From assembly GCA_015232405.1 (NCBI GenBank), contig JADFZS010000013.1, positions 1 through 59,492 of the forward strand: a stretch of 59,492 nucleotides of DNA, in the 5' to 3' direction. The position numbers were made by a program, and so were the translations under genes. This document shows positions 25,725 through 35,602 of this stretch, in pieces (positions within the stretch are counted from its first letter, which is position 1; every line of letters begins with the position of its first letter). Under the pieces are notes generated by a model. That model saw only the letters and a program-made list of their open reading frames with translations. It was not told where the DNA came from and did not search any database. The stretch comes from Magnetococcales bacterium (GTDB lineage: Bacteria; Pseudomonadota; Magnetococcia; Magnetococcales; JADFYX01).

Positions 25725-26789
25725 ATGACTGATAAAGTCCGGGCACTAGGCCAAAATTTACTTCTTACGGTTACAGTGATTATTTTCGCCTTGTTGCTAC
25801 TTGAGGTGGCTGCAAGGGTGGCATCAAACTTTCTGGGTGTTGCTCCATATATCACATATAATCCACAACTCGGCTGGAGCCCCAAAGCCAACTCAACAAA
25901 GATACACAAAAAACCGGGTAGTTTTTCTGCAACTTATAACATCAATAGCTTAGGCTATCGTGGCAAACTCCATGCAATCAAACCTGAACCAGACAAGTTT
26001 CGTATAGTTTTGCTAGGAGACTCTGTTGGCTTTGGTTGGGGGGTCGATGATGATCAAACCTATGGGGCCAAACTTGAAACCTTGATGCCAGGTATTGAGG
26101 TTATAAACCTTGCAGTTTCTGGTTATGGAACCGATCAACAACTGCTCCGTTTAAAAAGTGAAGGAATAGGCTTTCAACCTGATCTGGTTATTTTACATGT
26201 TGTAGATAACGACTTTTTGGAAATTCGCAGACCCTTTATGTACCAAAGGGCCAAACCATATTTTTTATTGGATGAAGAAAACAAGCCAAACCTCAACAAT
26301 GTCCCTGTTAAAAGCTCTAGTACTCTTGCAAAATATTATTATGACTCAAGCCTACCCCTACCATTTAATGAGTGGCTGGCCTGGAATAGCTATGCCTACA
26401 CTTTCATTAACAAACGCTACCGGGAGTTGATGTTCCGAGCAAAGCTAACAACTGGCATAACTGCAAAGACCATCAAACAAGGGGAGGTAACCCCGCCTGA
26501 ACAATCTTGGCAGCTTTTTAAAAGTCTGGTTGATGAGATAGCCATTGAACTAAAAAAACACAATATGAAAGGAGTGATAATCCACGCCTCTGCACAGTTG
26601 AACAACTCAACAAAAATAGCCGAACTGCCCCTGCCTACCTTAAATTTTTACCCTCTTTTATATGAGTTACACACAAAAAAAGAGGTATCTCTAATAAACG
26701 ATAGCCACTTCAACCCATTTGGTCACAAATTGCTTGCCCAAAAGTTGGCTGATGAACTTGTTACCATGGGTTTGATCCGCAACAAGTGA
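25725..26789 (+). CDS. SGNH/GDSL-family hydrolase, membrane-anchored
   Basis: 354-residue protein with an N-terminal membrane segment (about residues 10-31, LLLTVTVIIFALLLLEVAAR) and an SGNH hydrolase domain. Block I is GDSVGFGWG with nucleophile S100, and the last block is NDSHFNPFGH with D326 and H328. The intermediate NLAVSGYGTDQQLL fits block II. Relatives act on cell-surface glycans or lipids as esterases or deacetylases. It begins 49 bp after the flavin reductase gene, on the same strand, and may be part of the same operon. Confidence 0.85.
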   Translation: MTDKVRALGQNLLLTVTVIIFALLLLEVAARVASNFLGVAPYITYNPQLGWSPKANSTKIHKKPGSFSATYNINSLGYRGKLHAIKPEPDKFRIVLLGDSVGFGWGVDDDQTYGAKLETLMPGIEVINLAVSGYGTDQQLLRLKSEGIGFQPDLVILHVVDNDFLEIRRPFMYQRAKPYFLLDEENKPNLNNVPVKSSSTLAKYYYDSSLPLPFNEWLAWNSYAYTFINKRYRELMFRAKLTTGITAKTIKQGEVTPPEQSWQLFKSLVDEIAIELKKHNMKGVIIHASAQLNNSTKIAELPLPTLNFYPLLYELHTKKEVSLINDSHFNPFGHKLLAQKLADELVTMGLIRNK

Positions 26790-27032
26790 TCGAGCAGTCA
26801 CTACCAAACCTTAAAATTATTTTAAATTACATTAACTTATAACTGGTAAATCATCTCTAGGATAGCTAAAGTAGCTTATAGATTAACCGATAGACTATGT
26901 AAACATGTTGTATATAAAATATTTCGGTAATTTATTGATATTTGATCTATAATGAGATCATTGGCTTGATCTAAACAGGGGATCAGCTCCATACCATATT
27001 GATTTAAGGGAGCTTTTTGGAGAGCTAAACTA

Positions 27033-27830
27033 ATGGCATTACCAGGGCGCAAGCAACCAGACATAAAACAGAAATCGACAAAAAAAGGTCAGGCTGCCGA
27101 GAGCACTGATGAAGATGGTGCTGTCCAAGAATTAAGCTTTGATGAAATGAAGGAGATGGGCAAGGAACTCAAGGGTTTAAGAGAGTCTCATGCCAAAGAA
27201 CAACTGGAAAAAATAAAGCAACAGAAAGCTCAAGAGCCCAAAAAAAAGAAGAAAAAAGGTGACGCAGACACAAGAATTGATGTCTCTGAACTGGTAACTG
27301 AGACAGAAGCCAGAAAAGGTGGTATGCCCGAACATATCGCTGCCCTGCCTGCCAATCATCCAATTAGAGTTCGCTGGGAAAAAGGCTTCCGTCAACGGGA
27401 AGATGGAACCTGGTATCAGCTCTCCCAAGATGAGTTGCAAAATGATATCGGAATATCAGAAGAGAAACAGAGGGCGTTTCTAATAATACCACTAATTGTA
27501 ATAGGTATAGGGTTGATTATCGGTGGTAACTGGTATGCTTCCAAACTCACCCAAACCCGAACTGATATTATAAACACAGTTAAACTCAAAGGTATCAAAG
27601 ATAAACCGGAGACCAAGGCAAAGCTAAAAAAAGCCTATAAAAGCCAGTGGCTACCTGAGTTAACAGGTATACTTGATGAGTTTAAAAAAGCCAAACGTAG
27701 CTTCTCTGCATTTAGTGATAATCAAGAGGGAGGCTCCTACATACAACACATCAAAAAACACAACAAAAAATTTGATGCCGAAGAGGCCATGCAGTGGCGG
27801 ACAAGGGTTATACGTAAACCTAGCCAATAA
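27033..27830 (+). CDS. Hypothetical Lys-rich membrane protein
   Basis: 265 residues, unrecognised. A long highly charged N-terminal region (residues 1-150, runs such as KKKKKKGDAD) comes first. It includes a segment NHPIRVRWEKGFRQREDGTWYQLSQDE, quoted in part: WEKGFRQREDGTWY. A single membrane helix follows at about residues 148-170 (IIPLIVIGIGLIIGGNWYA), then a basic C-terminal region. This suggests a cytoplasmic N-terminus on one side of the membrane. The ATG is preceded by GGAGAGC. A weak GC-rich hairpin, AGCTCC/GGGAGCT, lies just upstream at 26984-27015. It converges on the PEGA/SPOR gene. Confidence 0.7.
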   Translation: MALPGRKQPDIKQKSTKKGQAAESTDEDGAVQELSFDEMKEMGKELKGLRESHAKEQLEKIKQQKAQEPKKKKKKGDADTRIDVSELVTETEARKGGMPEHIAALPANHPIRVRWEKGFRQREDGTWYQLSQDELQNDIGISEEKQRAFLIIPLIVIGIGLIIGGNWYASKLTQTRTDIINTVKLKGIKDKPETKAKLKKAYKSQWLPELTGILDEFKKAKRSFSAFSDNQEGGSYIQHIKKHNKKFDAEEAMQWRTRVIRKPSQ

Positions 27831-27852
27831 TAAGTCCACTACAATTATTTGG

Positions 27853-29229
27853 TTAATTTTTAAAGACCCGAAGAATTGTATCTTTGATTTTCAGGTTATC
27901 ATAAAGCAATTTCTTAACAGCTATACCTTGCGAACGTTTTTCAAACGGCCCTACGGCCACCCTGTAGTAGCGACCACTTTTTAAATCAGCCTGTTCATAA
28001 TATGCTGAAAAATCTTGTTTTTTGAGTTTTTTCACCAGATCCATTGCTCTATTTTTCTTGGCAAAAAGGCCGACAACAACTATATACCTAGCCTTATAAA
28101 GTCGTGTTATTTGTTTTACTTTGGGGTCATCTGGAGCCAAAGCCTTTAGTCTATCTACCTTTTTTTTCAAACCTCTATTTAGCTTTTTAGCCATTTTCTT
28201 GGGTTGGTACAACCTGAGACCAGCCATGGTAGCAGTCAAAAGCTTTTGTATTTCAGGATTTTTAGCCTCCTTGGGGTTGGTGTCAGGAGGTTCAATATTG
28301 GCTGGCGGGGCTTTGGCTCTGCTATTGTTTACCAAATGAATAAACTGCTTTTCAGTTATAACGGCTCTTGGAACCTCAACTTTTTGCTGATTAGAGGTTG
28401 ATTTTTCAACTTTTTTTGTGACAGATACAGCAAGCTTTTTGGCTGCTTTTAGAACACTCTTTTTCTTAAGCTTTTCAACCTCTTGTTTGATAGCTTTTTT
28501 CTTGTTTATACTCTGCTGGGTCAAACTGACTTCTTTATCTTCTGACTGTTCTTCACTTTTGGCGAGCTGTTTAGCTCTCTTAGCCACAGATTTTGTTACC
28601 AATTGAGACTTATTTGTAACAAGTTCTGGCGGCTGTTTTGTCTCTTCAAATTCAGTATTTGACTTATCCAGGCGTTCTAATCGGTTGAGCTTTTCAGAAA
28701 TCTCTAAACGTTGGGCATCGACCTCATATTGAGCTTTTGCCAGCTCAATCTGCTGCATAATCAATTTCTTTTTTTGTTTTTCAAATTCAACTTTTTGCTG
28801 ATCAAACACCAAACGCTCGGCTACCAACTGGCTCTGGGCTTTTTGTAGATCCAATTTTTCCGTGTTTATACGTTGCCACTCAAGATCTATAGCCGTTAAT
28901 TCTGGATCATCATGGTTGGCAGATTTTTGTAAAACTACCCTTCCCACCCACTCTTTATCTTGAATCTCAATATAGCCTTTTTCTTCAAGGTAACCAGGAG
29001 CAGTTACAAGAATATTATATCTTCCAGATGGTAAAACTACTCCTGGAGAATATTCTGTTGTGGTATTAAGGATTGTCACCTTCGCGTGTGAAGGTTCTGT
29101 TATTATGGTTAGTTGATAGCCATCAGTTTTATTATTAGCGATAGCCTCAGCTGGGTTGGCAACCCAAAGTAGCATGAACAGCAAAAATATGAGTCTCACA
29201 CCTACATTACACCCCGACATAACTCTCAT
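27853..29229 (-). CDS. PEGA and SPOR domain envelope protein with long coiled coil
   Basis: Secreted or anchored protein of about 458 residues. A signal-like segment (VRLIFLLFMLLWVANPAEA) leads to a PEGA repeat, then a long coiled coil rich in K, E and Q (about residues 115-300). The last 75 residues form a SPOR domain (RYIVVVGLFAKKNRAMDLV, YYRVAVGPFEKR), which in other proteins binds denuded peptidoglycan at septa. Together these suggest a cell-wall or division-associated factor. The start is unsure: ATG at 29229 is used, ATG at 29220 also gives a clean signal peptide, and the longest frame begins with TTG at 29265. Confidence 0.75.
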   Translation of the reverse strand: MRVMSGCNVGVRLIFLLFMLLWVANPAEAIANNKTDGYQLTIITEPSHAKVTILNTTTEYSPGVVLPSGRYNILVTAPGYLEEKGYIEIQDKEWVGRVVLQKSANHDDPELTAIDLEWQRINTEKLDLQKAQSQLVAERLVFDQQKVEFEKQKKKLIMQQIELAKAQYEVDAQRLEISEKLNRLERLDKSNTEFEETKQPPELVTNKSQLVTKSVAKRAKQLAKSEEQSEDKEVSLTQQSINKKKAIKQEVEKLKKKSVLKAAKKLAVSVTKKVEKSTSNQQKVEVPRAVITEKQFIHLVNNSRAKAPPANIEPPDTNPKEAKNPEIQKLLTATMAGLRLYQPKKMAKKLNRGLKKKVDRLKALAPDDPKVKQITRLYKARYIVVVGLFAKKNRAMDLVKKLKKQDFSAYYEQADLKSGRYYRVAVGPFEKRSQGIAVKKLLYDNLKIKDTILRVFKN

Positions 29230-29570
29230 GGACAATTGTTCTACACTCCCATATCGCCTAGCCAACTATTTTGTATATTGCACAACAGATGAACACCACT
29301 GGGCTTATTTAACAAAAACAGAACAAATCTGCCATGAATAATTGAACTTAAGTTCACTTCTCGTTTGATTAACTGGCAACAAATATGAACAAATTATTTT
29401 AAAAAGTAAACAGATGAAACAAACATAAACAGCAACGTTCAGAATAACACATTTTTGCTGCTTAAACACAACCTATCATCCTTTGCAATAAATGGTTGAG
29501 TGTGACACCTTTATAAAAGCTGGAATGACATAACCACAAACAAAATACCAATTATGGATAATCGATAAAC
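29230..29570. other. Divergent intergenic region
   Basis: AT-rich gap between the minus-strand PEGA/SPOR gene and moaD. It must carry promoters for both, but no box, operator symmetry or RNA structure was clear on inspection. Confidence 0.4.
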
Positions 29571-29822
29571 ATGGCTCACTTTCTCTATTTCGCCTGGGTG
29601 CGAGAAAAAATTGGAGTTGCTTCTGAAACTTTCGACCTCCCATCAGAAGTATCAACCGTTGCCAACGTCATAAGCCACTTAAGAGCACAAGGAGAACCTT
29701 ATGACAAAGCACTTGAAGATAAAAATCTACGTGTTGCAATAAACCAAACATACGCCCAAGACAACAGCCCGGTTAGCAACAATGATGAAATTGCAATATT
29801 TCCTCCGGTGAGTGGCGGATGA
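29571..29822 (+). CDS. moaD: MoaD-like molybdopterin synthase sulfur carrier
   Basis: Ubiquitin-fold sulfur carrier of 83 residues ending in the Gly-Gly tail (FPPVSGG) that is thiocarboxylated and delivers sulfur to make molybdopterin. The opening VTYFAW-like strand LYFAWVREKIG and the INQTYAQDNSPVSNNDEIAIFPP segment fit MoaD. The next gene, mobB, overlaps it by 4 bp (ATGA), so translation is coupled. The partner MoaE is not in the window. Confidence 0.9.
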   Translation: MAHFLYFAWVREKIGVASETFDLPSEVSTVANVISHLRAQGEPYDKALEDKNLRVAINQTYAQDNSPVSNNDEIAIFPPVSGG

Positions 29823-30328
29823 ACAATTCAATACCTGTTTTGGGTTTTACCGCTACAAGTGGTACAGGAAAAACCACTTTGATGGAAAAGGTGATCGCTA
29901 ATTTAAGTAAAGGTGGGCTGAGTGTGGCAGCCATTAAACATGGACACCACCCAGCTGACCCTGATATTCCCGGCAAAGATACCCACCGTTTTCGGCAAGC
30001 AGGGGCCGAGACTGTTATGTTTGCCTCTAAAGAACGTTGGTTTATGATTCAGGAGTTGCAAAATAGAGAGGAGCCAACCCTCAGCCAACAGATTGCGCGA
30101 CTCAGTGATCATGATCTTATCTTGGTTGAAGGGTACAAAAACGACAATCACCCAAAAATCGTTCTTCATCGCTCAGGAGTTTCTGACGCAGAGTTCTACT
30201 TAAAGCTATCAAATGTTGTGGCCATAGCAACAGATGCCCCCAACAACCTTGAAACCTCAATTACCACCCTACCCCTTAATGAACCTGATAAAATTGCCAA
30301 TTTTATTAAAGATTTGTTTAAACTGTAA
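29819..30328 (+). CDS. mobB: Molybdopterin-guanine dinucleotide biosynthesis protein MobB
   Basis: GTPase of 169 residues with a P-loop TSGTGKTTL (residues 13-21 region), the PADPDIPGKDTHRFRQAGA segment typical of MobB, and LVEGYKNDNHPKI. It assists MobA in making the molybdenum-bis-MGD cofactor. It overlaps moaD by 4 bp. The next gene on the plus strand is panE, some 450 bp downstream, beyond a minus-strand cytochrome gene. Confidence 0.92.
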   Translation: MNNSIPVLGFTATSGTGKTTLMEKVIANLSKGGLSVAAIKHGHHPADPDIPGKDTHRFRQAGAETVMFASKERWFMIQELQNREEPTLSQQIARLSDHDLILVEGYKNDNHPKIVLHRSGVSDAEFYLKLSNVVAIATDAPNNLETSITTLPLNEPDKIANFIKDLFKL

Positions 30329-30421
30329 CAAAAACTTATGTTAATAAACCTAAAAAAGCTCTTTGAAGGTCTATGGGTTTAAGTAGTAATATCTACAAAT
30401 AAATTCAGCTGTGACCAACTG

Positions 30422-30739
30422 TTATTTGGATGGTTTTTTGAAGTGATAGAACTCGTTGTTCAGATACTCTACTACATCACTCACATCCTCTGGCCACCAC
30501 TCTGAGTTTAATACTTGCTGATTGCAAAACTCCACCTGCATTGTTAGCTTTGCTAATGATTTACGGCGGTTAGAACGTTTATACATATCATTCGAAGGAC
30601 CATCAACCCTTGAACTATGGCAAGATGTAAGGCAACTTGCATCGTGAAGTGCTTTGCCATTTTGAGCATCAGCAGCCACACTTGTAGTTGATATGAAGAT
30701 TATTGAAAACATAGCCAGTAAAGTTAGAACAAATTTCAC
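30422..30739 (-). CDS. Small periplasmic c-type cytochrome with CX3CH heme motif
   Basis: 105-residue secreted protein with a signal peptide (residues 1-22, ending STTSVAA). The heme-attachment site reads C36-L-T-S-C40-H41, a CX3CH rather than CXXCH motif. The rest follows the short monoheme-cytochrome pattern: NRRKSLAKLTMQVEFCNQQV, WWPEDVSDVVEYLNNEFYHF. Methionine candidates for the distal heme ligand include M52 and M67. GTG start with a strong GGGGG ribosome-binding site. It is flanked by mobB and panE and has no obvious oxidase partner. Confidence 0.8.
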   Translation of the reverse strand: MKFVLTLLAMFSIIFISTTSVAADAQNGKALHDASCLTSCHSSRVDGPSNDMYKRSNRRKSLAKLTMQVEFCNQQVLNSEWWPEDVSDVVEYLNNEFYHFKKPSK

Positions 30740-30778
30740 GGCTTACCCCCTTTCGCATTAATTAATGGTTAAATTATT

Positions 30779-31741
30779 ATGGAAAAGGATACAGCAAATA
30801 GCAACATTAACCCAGTGAGAATTTTAGTGGTGGGTACTGGAGCTGTTGGAGGATTTTACGGTAGCCGACTTGCCAGGGCAGGAGCCGAGGTTACAACTGT
30901 TAATAGAAGCGACTATAAAGAGGTTGCAAATAACGGTATTTTTATAAAAAGCATTGATGGTGATTACCACTTTAAACCCCATGCTGTTTTAAAAAATGTT
31001 GCCGACTACCAAGGCTATCCTGACTATATACTTATTGCCTTGAAATCTTTACCGCAACTAGATATAGGCAAAATCATTGCCCCAGCCGTTGGCCCCAAAA
31101 CTAAAATTTTTCTACTGCAAAATGGTATAAACATTGAAGAAAATATATCTGTAAAATTTTTAGACAATGAAATTATAAGCGGTTTGGCTTTTATCTGTGT
31201 TAACCGGATAAAACCAGGTCATATCAGCCATCTCTGCTATGGAAAGTTGGTTGTGGGAGCTTATCCTGATGGAAATTCTGCAGCTGTTGATAAATTAGCC
31301 AATCTATTTAATGAGTCTAAAACCCCATGTCGAATTTCAGAATCAATTATAACTGAAAGATGGCGAAAGCTAATTTGGAACGCTCCTTTTAACCCTATAT
31401 CAGTTTTAACACAGACTGACACCCAGCAAATTATGGCAAAACCAGAAACTGTTACCCTTGTCAGGACAATTATGGAGGAAGTTTATGCCGTTGCTGCTTC
31501 AGTTGGGCATATTTTGCCCACTGATGTTATAGATAAAAATATTGCAGACACTGAAATTATGCGCCCTTATAAGACAAGTATGTTGCTGGATTTTGAAGAA
31601 AACCGTCCAATGGAGGTTGAAGCGATATTGGGGAACATTGTAAGAACAGCAAAAAAGAGTGGGATTATGGTTCCACACCTTCAAACTATGTATGAATTGC
31701 TTACATTATTGGTGAGAGGGGGTGGCCAAAACCAAAAATAG
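30779..31741 (+). CDS. panE: 2-dehydropantoate 2-reductase (ketopantoate reductase)
   Basis: NADPH-dependent reductase making pantoate for coenzyme A synthesis, 320 residues. The N-terminal GTGAVGGFYG motif is the Rossmann nucleotide site; the mid-chain ALKSLPQLD and LQNGINIEE segments and the C-terminal WRKLIWNAPFNPISVLT block are typical of the ApbA/PanE family. The gene is followed by an array of hairpins that probably ends its transcript. Confidence 0.88.
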   Translation: MEKDTANSNINPVRILVVGTGAVGGFYGSRLARAGAEVTTVNRSDYKEVANNGIFIKSIDGDYHFKPHAVLKNVADYQGYPDYILIALKSLPQLDIGKIIAPAVGPKTKIFLLQNGINIEENISVKFLDNEIISGLAFICVNRIKPGHISHLCYGKLVVGAYPDGNSAAVDKLANLFNESKTPCRISESIITERWRKLIWNAPFNPISVLTQTDTQQIMAKPETVTLVRTIMEEVYAVAASVGHILPTDVIDKNIADTEIMRPYKTSMLLDFEENRPMEVEAILGNIVRTAKKSGIMVPHLQTMYELLTLLVRGGGQNQK

Positions 31742-31756
31742 CCACCCTTATTTATG

Positions 31757-31795
31757 AGGGTATGTTCATAAGCAAGCATGAACACCCGTTTTTAA
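31757..31795 (+). terminator. Hairpin terminator after panE
   Basis: GGGTATGTTCAT and ATGAACACCC form an imperfect stem, followed by a T-rich tail, 16 bp after the panE stop. It is the first of a run of hairpins extending to 31965. Confidence 0.6.
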
Positions 31796-31800
31796 TAACA

Positions 31801-31965
31801 GGCTGCCTATCAAAATCTATAAACAGCCCTTTTTTGTAATAGGCCGTTTATCAACATCAATAAACAGCCCTTTTTTGTAATAGGCCGTTTATCAACATCA
31901 ATAAACAGCCCTTTTTTTAATAATAGGCTGTTTATCAATTTCTATAAACAGCCCTTTTTCTCTTA
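31801..31965. repeat. Tandem array of four terminator-like hairpin repeats (about 41 bp period)
   Basis: Four head-to-tail units starting at 31801, 31842, 31883 and 31926. Each has a GGCYGTTTAT-type arm, a short variable loop, an ATAAACAGCC arm and a run of five to seven T. The second and third are almost identical. The unit reads as a Rho-independent terminator duplicated in tandem. See findings. Confidence 0.85.
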
Positions 31966-32065
31966 AAAAGCCTGCCCATAACCAAAACTGGACAGTGCTT
32001 TTGCAATGGGACTGTATCATAGCAAATACAAACATCCCATTGAGAATATATTGCTTTAATATTAG

Positions 32066-32224
32066 TCAGTTAAACCAGGAGATAACAATAGCAATTTGCA
32101 CCAGTGTAATTACTACAAGTCCGTAAGCACCGCCAACATATATAGCAGCAAGCATTTTTACAAAAACATTTTGTGCCTTATGTAGATTAGGACCAACTTT
32201 ATCAGTTACCATTGCATGTTTCAT
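32066..32224 (-). CDS. 52-residue membrane micro-protein
   Basis: MKHAMVTDKVGPNLHKAQ forms an N-terminal polar part, then one hydrophobic helix (about residues 24-48, MLAAIYVGGAYGLVVITLVQ). It ends VISWFN. A GGAGAG ribosome-binding site precedes the ATG, which is why 32224 was chosen rather than the longer frame to 32311. No family recognised. It stands alone between the hairpin array and an empty region. Confidence 0.65.
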   Translation of the reverse strand: MKHAMVTDKVGPNLHKAQNVFVKMLAAIYVGGAYGLVVITLVQIAIVISWFN

Positions 32225-32660
32225 TTGACTCTCCAAGTATTGCTTTTTAATAAATCCCCCAAAGTTAAAATATTCAACCGGGGAGTTGCTGTTATAGAAA
32301 GCAAGATGCAAGCCAATTAAGGAAATCTAGCAAAATTAACTTAATTTATAAATCAGGCTTTATTAGCTGATAATAGAATTGATGGTAATATAGGGTAGAA
32401 AAACCCTGAACTTAAAGACGGTTAAGGTTTAACCAGATGTGAAAAGCTACATCACATAAATTGGCTAGTATTTATTATGTACAAATCCAACATGCTGACC
32501 CCGCATATAACAGCAGCCCAACCCTACCACCAAACATTGATGAGTTTGAGGTCAAATAATTAAACTGAACTGTAAAAATAACTGACGGCAAAAACAAATA
32601 TATGTTATATTATTAGTAGTTTTTAATATTTTTTATCATACAATCATATAAGCAATTAGC
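32225..32660. other. Intergenic region without recognised genes
   Basis: AT-rich stretch between the 52-residue protein and the chemoreceptor terminator. A small inverted repeat GGTTAA/TTAACC occurs at 32420-32434. No convincing open frame with a ribosome-binding site and no known RNA structure was found. Confidence 0.4.
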
Positions 32661-32676
32661 AAAATACACCAACAAA

Positions 32677-32719
32677 GCAAAAAAGCCTTACCACAAATTA
32701 GTGGTAAGGCTTTTTTGCT
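32677..32719. terminator. Strong bidirectional Rho-independent terminator
   Basis: A perfect stem GCAAAAAAGCCTTACCAC / GTGGTAAGGCTTTTTTGC with a 7-nt loop lies just beyond the stop of the minus-strand chemoreceptor gene at 32776. The A-run and T-run flanking it allow termination on both strands. Confidence 0.92.
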
Positions 32720-32775
32720 TTTCCCAAATATTGAGGGAGTTTATATTGTGAAATCAGCTGATATTCTTTTGTATG

Positions 32776-35283
32776 CTACATATTGAACGTAGCAAGACTT
32801 TCATCCAATTTTTTCGAGATACCTGATAGTGTCGTTGCCTTTTCTTCAACCTCTGCACTTTTCTCCTGCATACTGCCAGACATGGTCTTGATCTCAGTTA
32901 TTGCTCCTGCCATCTCCTCAGTAAGCGAAGCTGCGTTGGCAACATTGTTTGCCACCTCGCCACTTGCATGGGATGATTCATTCACTGTTCTGGTTAGCTC
33001 TTGAATTCCACTGTTAACCTCAATAACGTTACGTACCACCTCGCCAATACCAGATGAGATTTCCTGCATGTTACGGTTGACCTCCTCTATACCTGAGGTG
33101 GATTCATTAACACGACGATTAACCTCACTTGTCTCTTCAGCTGCCGATGCCATTGATTTATTGATCTGCTCAATGGTGTTGCTCTGCTCATCAACAGCGT
33201 GGAGTATATCTTCATTAGCTTCAGCGATATTTTTTACAGCATCGGTTATGTTAACCGTAGCAGCGGTAACGCTCTGAGTATTATTTTGAATTTCACTAAT
33301 TTTCTTGGCTATATCAGAAGTTGCACTTGCTGTCTGTTTTGCCAGCTCTTTAACCTCGTTGGCAACCACTGAGAAACCTTTTCCTGCCTCTCCAGCACCA
33401 GATGCCTCAATGGATGCATTAAGAGCCAGCATATTGGTTTGCTGGGCAATAGCTTCAATATCCTTTACTACTGCACTTATCTCGGTAGTTGAACGGGTAA
33501 GGTTTTCAATTATGGCAATGTTGGCTTGAGAATCTTCGCTAGCTTTTTGAGCAACAGAAGCAGCACTCTTACACTTGCTGCTCACATCACTAATAGAGAC
33601 AGACACCTCTTTTACAGATGCGGTGATTGAGTTGATGTTTTCGCTGGAACGGTTGGCAGCATCATGAACCAAGTTTAAACCATTACTTGCCATCTCAGAA
33701 GCAGAAGCTACAGATCCAAGGTTGGTATTGGCCTCTTCTGCTGCTGCGGATATTGTTGTCATATTAACGCTCATCTCTTCAACAGCAGCCGATACGTTGG
33801 TCATATTAGTGCTCATCTCTTCTGCTGCGGCGGAAACTGTATGCATATTACCGCTCATATTCTGGGCATTGTCAGAAGAACTGTCAGCGCTGCTATTCAT
33901 GATATTGGAACCGCTGGACATCTCTCCTGATATTGAAAACAGCTCCCCTGAAGCTGAATTTATTTCGTGGGCATTGTTGGTTATCTGTCCAATTATACCT
34001 CTTAATCTTTCAATCATATCAGCCATGGAGTTTGACAGAGTGCCTATTTCATCTTGCCTGTTTGTTGAACAGTTAACAGTAAGATCACCTTCTGCCAACC
34101 TTCGTAAATCAGCAACACATTGTGCCAATGGTCCGGTGATATTGCGAGAGAGGTAAATTCCCAGTAATATAGAGATAACAAAACCGATAGAAACTCCTAT
34201 AATTGTGTGGGTAGTTGCATCAATTGCTGTCTGATCAGAAACTTCAGCAGCACTGCGCATACTCTCTTTTGCCCCATCCTCTACTCCCCCTAGAATTTCC
34301 ATCAACTCTGTGGCAATTTCATCTGCCTCAGCATCCATGGCCCCCATCTCTTTGTCATTAACTGCTAGCTGTTTTTGAATATCCATGAACTTCTGGGCCA
34401 GAACCTGGAATTCATCGTTATGCACTTTGTCAATCTGAACCACCATACGGCGTAACCCAGGCACAGAAACCGGAACAATCCTACCTTCATCGTTTACTGC
34501 ACCATTTAACAGAGCCTCAACCCAACCATCAAATTCTGCAATTGTCTCTTTATACTCTTTGCCTATTCTTACTATAGAATCTTTGTCCAGGCTTTGCGCC
34601 AACTCTTCAATGGCTATACGGCTCATTGCCAATGTAGTCTTCATCTCCATTGACATATCGGCCCAACCATTCTCTTTTTTGATTATTGCATTGGCACTAG
34701 CACCAGCTGCCATTCTTGCACCGATACGATCCTTGACTTTACCCTCAAAATCCTCTGCTAATTCGATTGTTTTATCAAAACTTCCCTCAAACTCCTCCAT
34801 GATCTTTTCCAGCTTGTTATTCAACAGAAATTTCTGTGTCATCAACTCCCTGATACGAGCCATTCTAGGTTGCAAGCTATCATTATGAAATCCATCGGCT
34901 TTTTTAACAATTGCCCGTAGTCTCTCATCTTTAGTGGCATAGATGGTCCCTTCATCAGTTTCGGCTCCGTTTAGGATAGCACCAGCAAAAGTATCAAAAA
35001 CCTTTACAAACTCTTCATGTTCAGCCCAAACACCTTCTAGCCCTTTCTTATCTTCAGAGGCCAACAGCTCCATAATCATCTGCATGTCAGATCGTACTGC
35101 TATTTTCATTTCCATTGCTGCATCAACTTGTGATGTTGAATGAATAATATCAATAGTTTTGTTGCCCATCTCAGTGATATTTTTGTAGCCAAAAACACCA
35201 CCCATCATCAATATTGCCGTAACAATCATAAATCCGCCCAGCAACTTCTTTCCTACCTTAACATTATCAATATTCAACATCAT
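32776..35283 (-). CDS. Methyl-accepting chemotaxis protein
   Basis: Transmembrane chemoreceptor of 835 residues. TM1 lies at about residues 13-33, a long helical periplasmic part runs to about 350, TM2 lies at about 358-380 and a HAMP domain at about 380-435. A long heptad-rich signalling domain follows, with the CheA/CheW tip [27 protein letters not shown] and [13 protein letters not shown] (quoted in part: [15 protein letters not shown]). The periplasmic part carries a duplicated helical motif around [16 protein letters not shown], possibly a four-helix sensor. Start ATG-ATG with GGAG upstream. No che genes are adjacent, so it is an orphan receptor. Confidence 0.92.
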   Translation of the reverse strand: MMLNIDNVKVGKKLLGGFMIVTAILMMGGVFGYKNITEMGNKTIDIIHSTSQVDAAMEMKIAVRSDMQMIMELLASEDKKGLEGVWAEHEEFVKVFDTFAGAILNGAETDEGTIYATKDERLRAIVKKADGFHNDSLQPRMARIRELMTQKFLLNNKLEKIMEEFEGSFDKTIELAEDFEGKVKDRIGARMAAGASANAIIKKENGWADMSMEMKTTLAMSRIAIEELAQSLDKDSIVRIGKEYKETIAEFDGWVEALLNGAVNDEGRIVPVSVPGLRRMVVQIDKVHNDEFQVLAQKFMDIQKQLAVNDKEMGAMDAEADEIATELMEILGGVEDGAKESMRSAAEVSDQTAIDATTHTIIGVSIGFVISILLGIYLSRNITGPLAQCVADLRRLAEGDLTVNCSTNRQDEIGTLSNSMADMIERLRGIIGQITNNAHEINSASGELFSISGEMSSGSNIMNSSADSSSDNAQNMSGNMHTVSAAAEEMSTNMTNVSAAVEEMSVNMTTISAAAEEANTNLGSVASASEMASNGLNLVHDAANRSSENINSITASVKEVSVSISDVSSKCKSAASVAQKASEDSQANIAIIENLTRSTTEISAVVKDIEAIAQQTNMLALNASIEASGAGEAGKGFSVVANEVKELAKQTASATSDIAKKISEIQNNTQSVTAATVNITDAVKNIAEANEDILHAVDEQSNTIEQINKSMASAAEETSEVNRRVNESTSGIEEVNRNMQEISSGIGEVVRNVIEVNSGIQELTRTVNESSHASGEVANNVANAASLTEEMAGAITEIKTMSGSMQEKSAEVEEKATTLSGISKKLDESLATFNM

Positions 35284-35602
35284 ACTTCTCCAGAAAACAG
35301 CAAATTTTTAACCCCCAACTAGTCAGACCATTTTATTAGTGTCAGTGTAATAAATATACTACATCAGAGCATTATATCACAATCATAAAATGTATTATTG
35401 TCCTATTTTTTTTTTGCAATTCTACAAAAAAACAAAAAATTCCGCTTAATTATTTCTGAAAAAAACATCAATTCATATAAAAGCAAAAGAGACAACCTGT
35501 TCAAATATCTACAATTAATTGGAAAAAATTTTTACAGTTCACACAGACACCTATACATCATATCAGCTGTTTAGGTACTTTGCATTGAATCATAAAAATA
35601 GT
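35284..35602. other. Intergenic region upstream of the chemoreceptor gene
   Basis: A 319-bp AT-rich gap holding the promoter of the minus-strand chemoreceptor and the end of the TauE-like gene. No clear sigma-28 or sigma-54 promoter sequence was recognised. Confidence 0.4.

Noticed and set aside
26941..27015. Strong terminator before the Lys-rich membrane protein
   Set aside because: Stem is short with a long loop, and the T-run overlaps the ribosome-binding region; may be a weak attenuator at most.
29571..30328. Complete molybdopterin synthase operon
   Set aside because: Only moaD and mobB are present; moaE and moaA/moaC are not in the window.
31801..31965. CRISPR array
   Set aside because: Units are back to back with palindromic arms and T-runs; there are no unique spacers of constant size and no cas genes.
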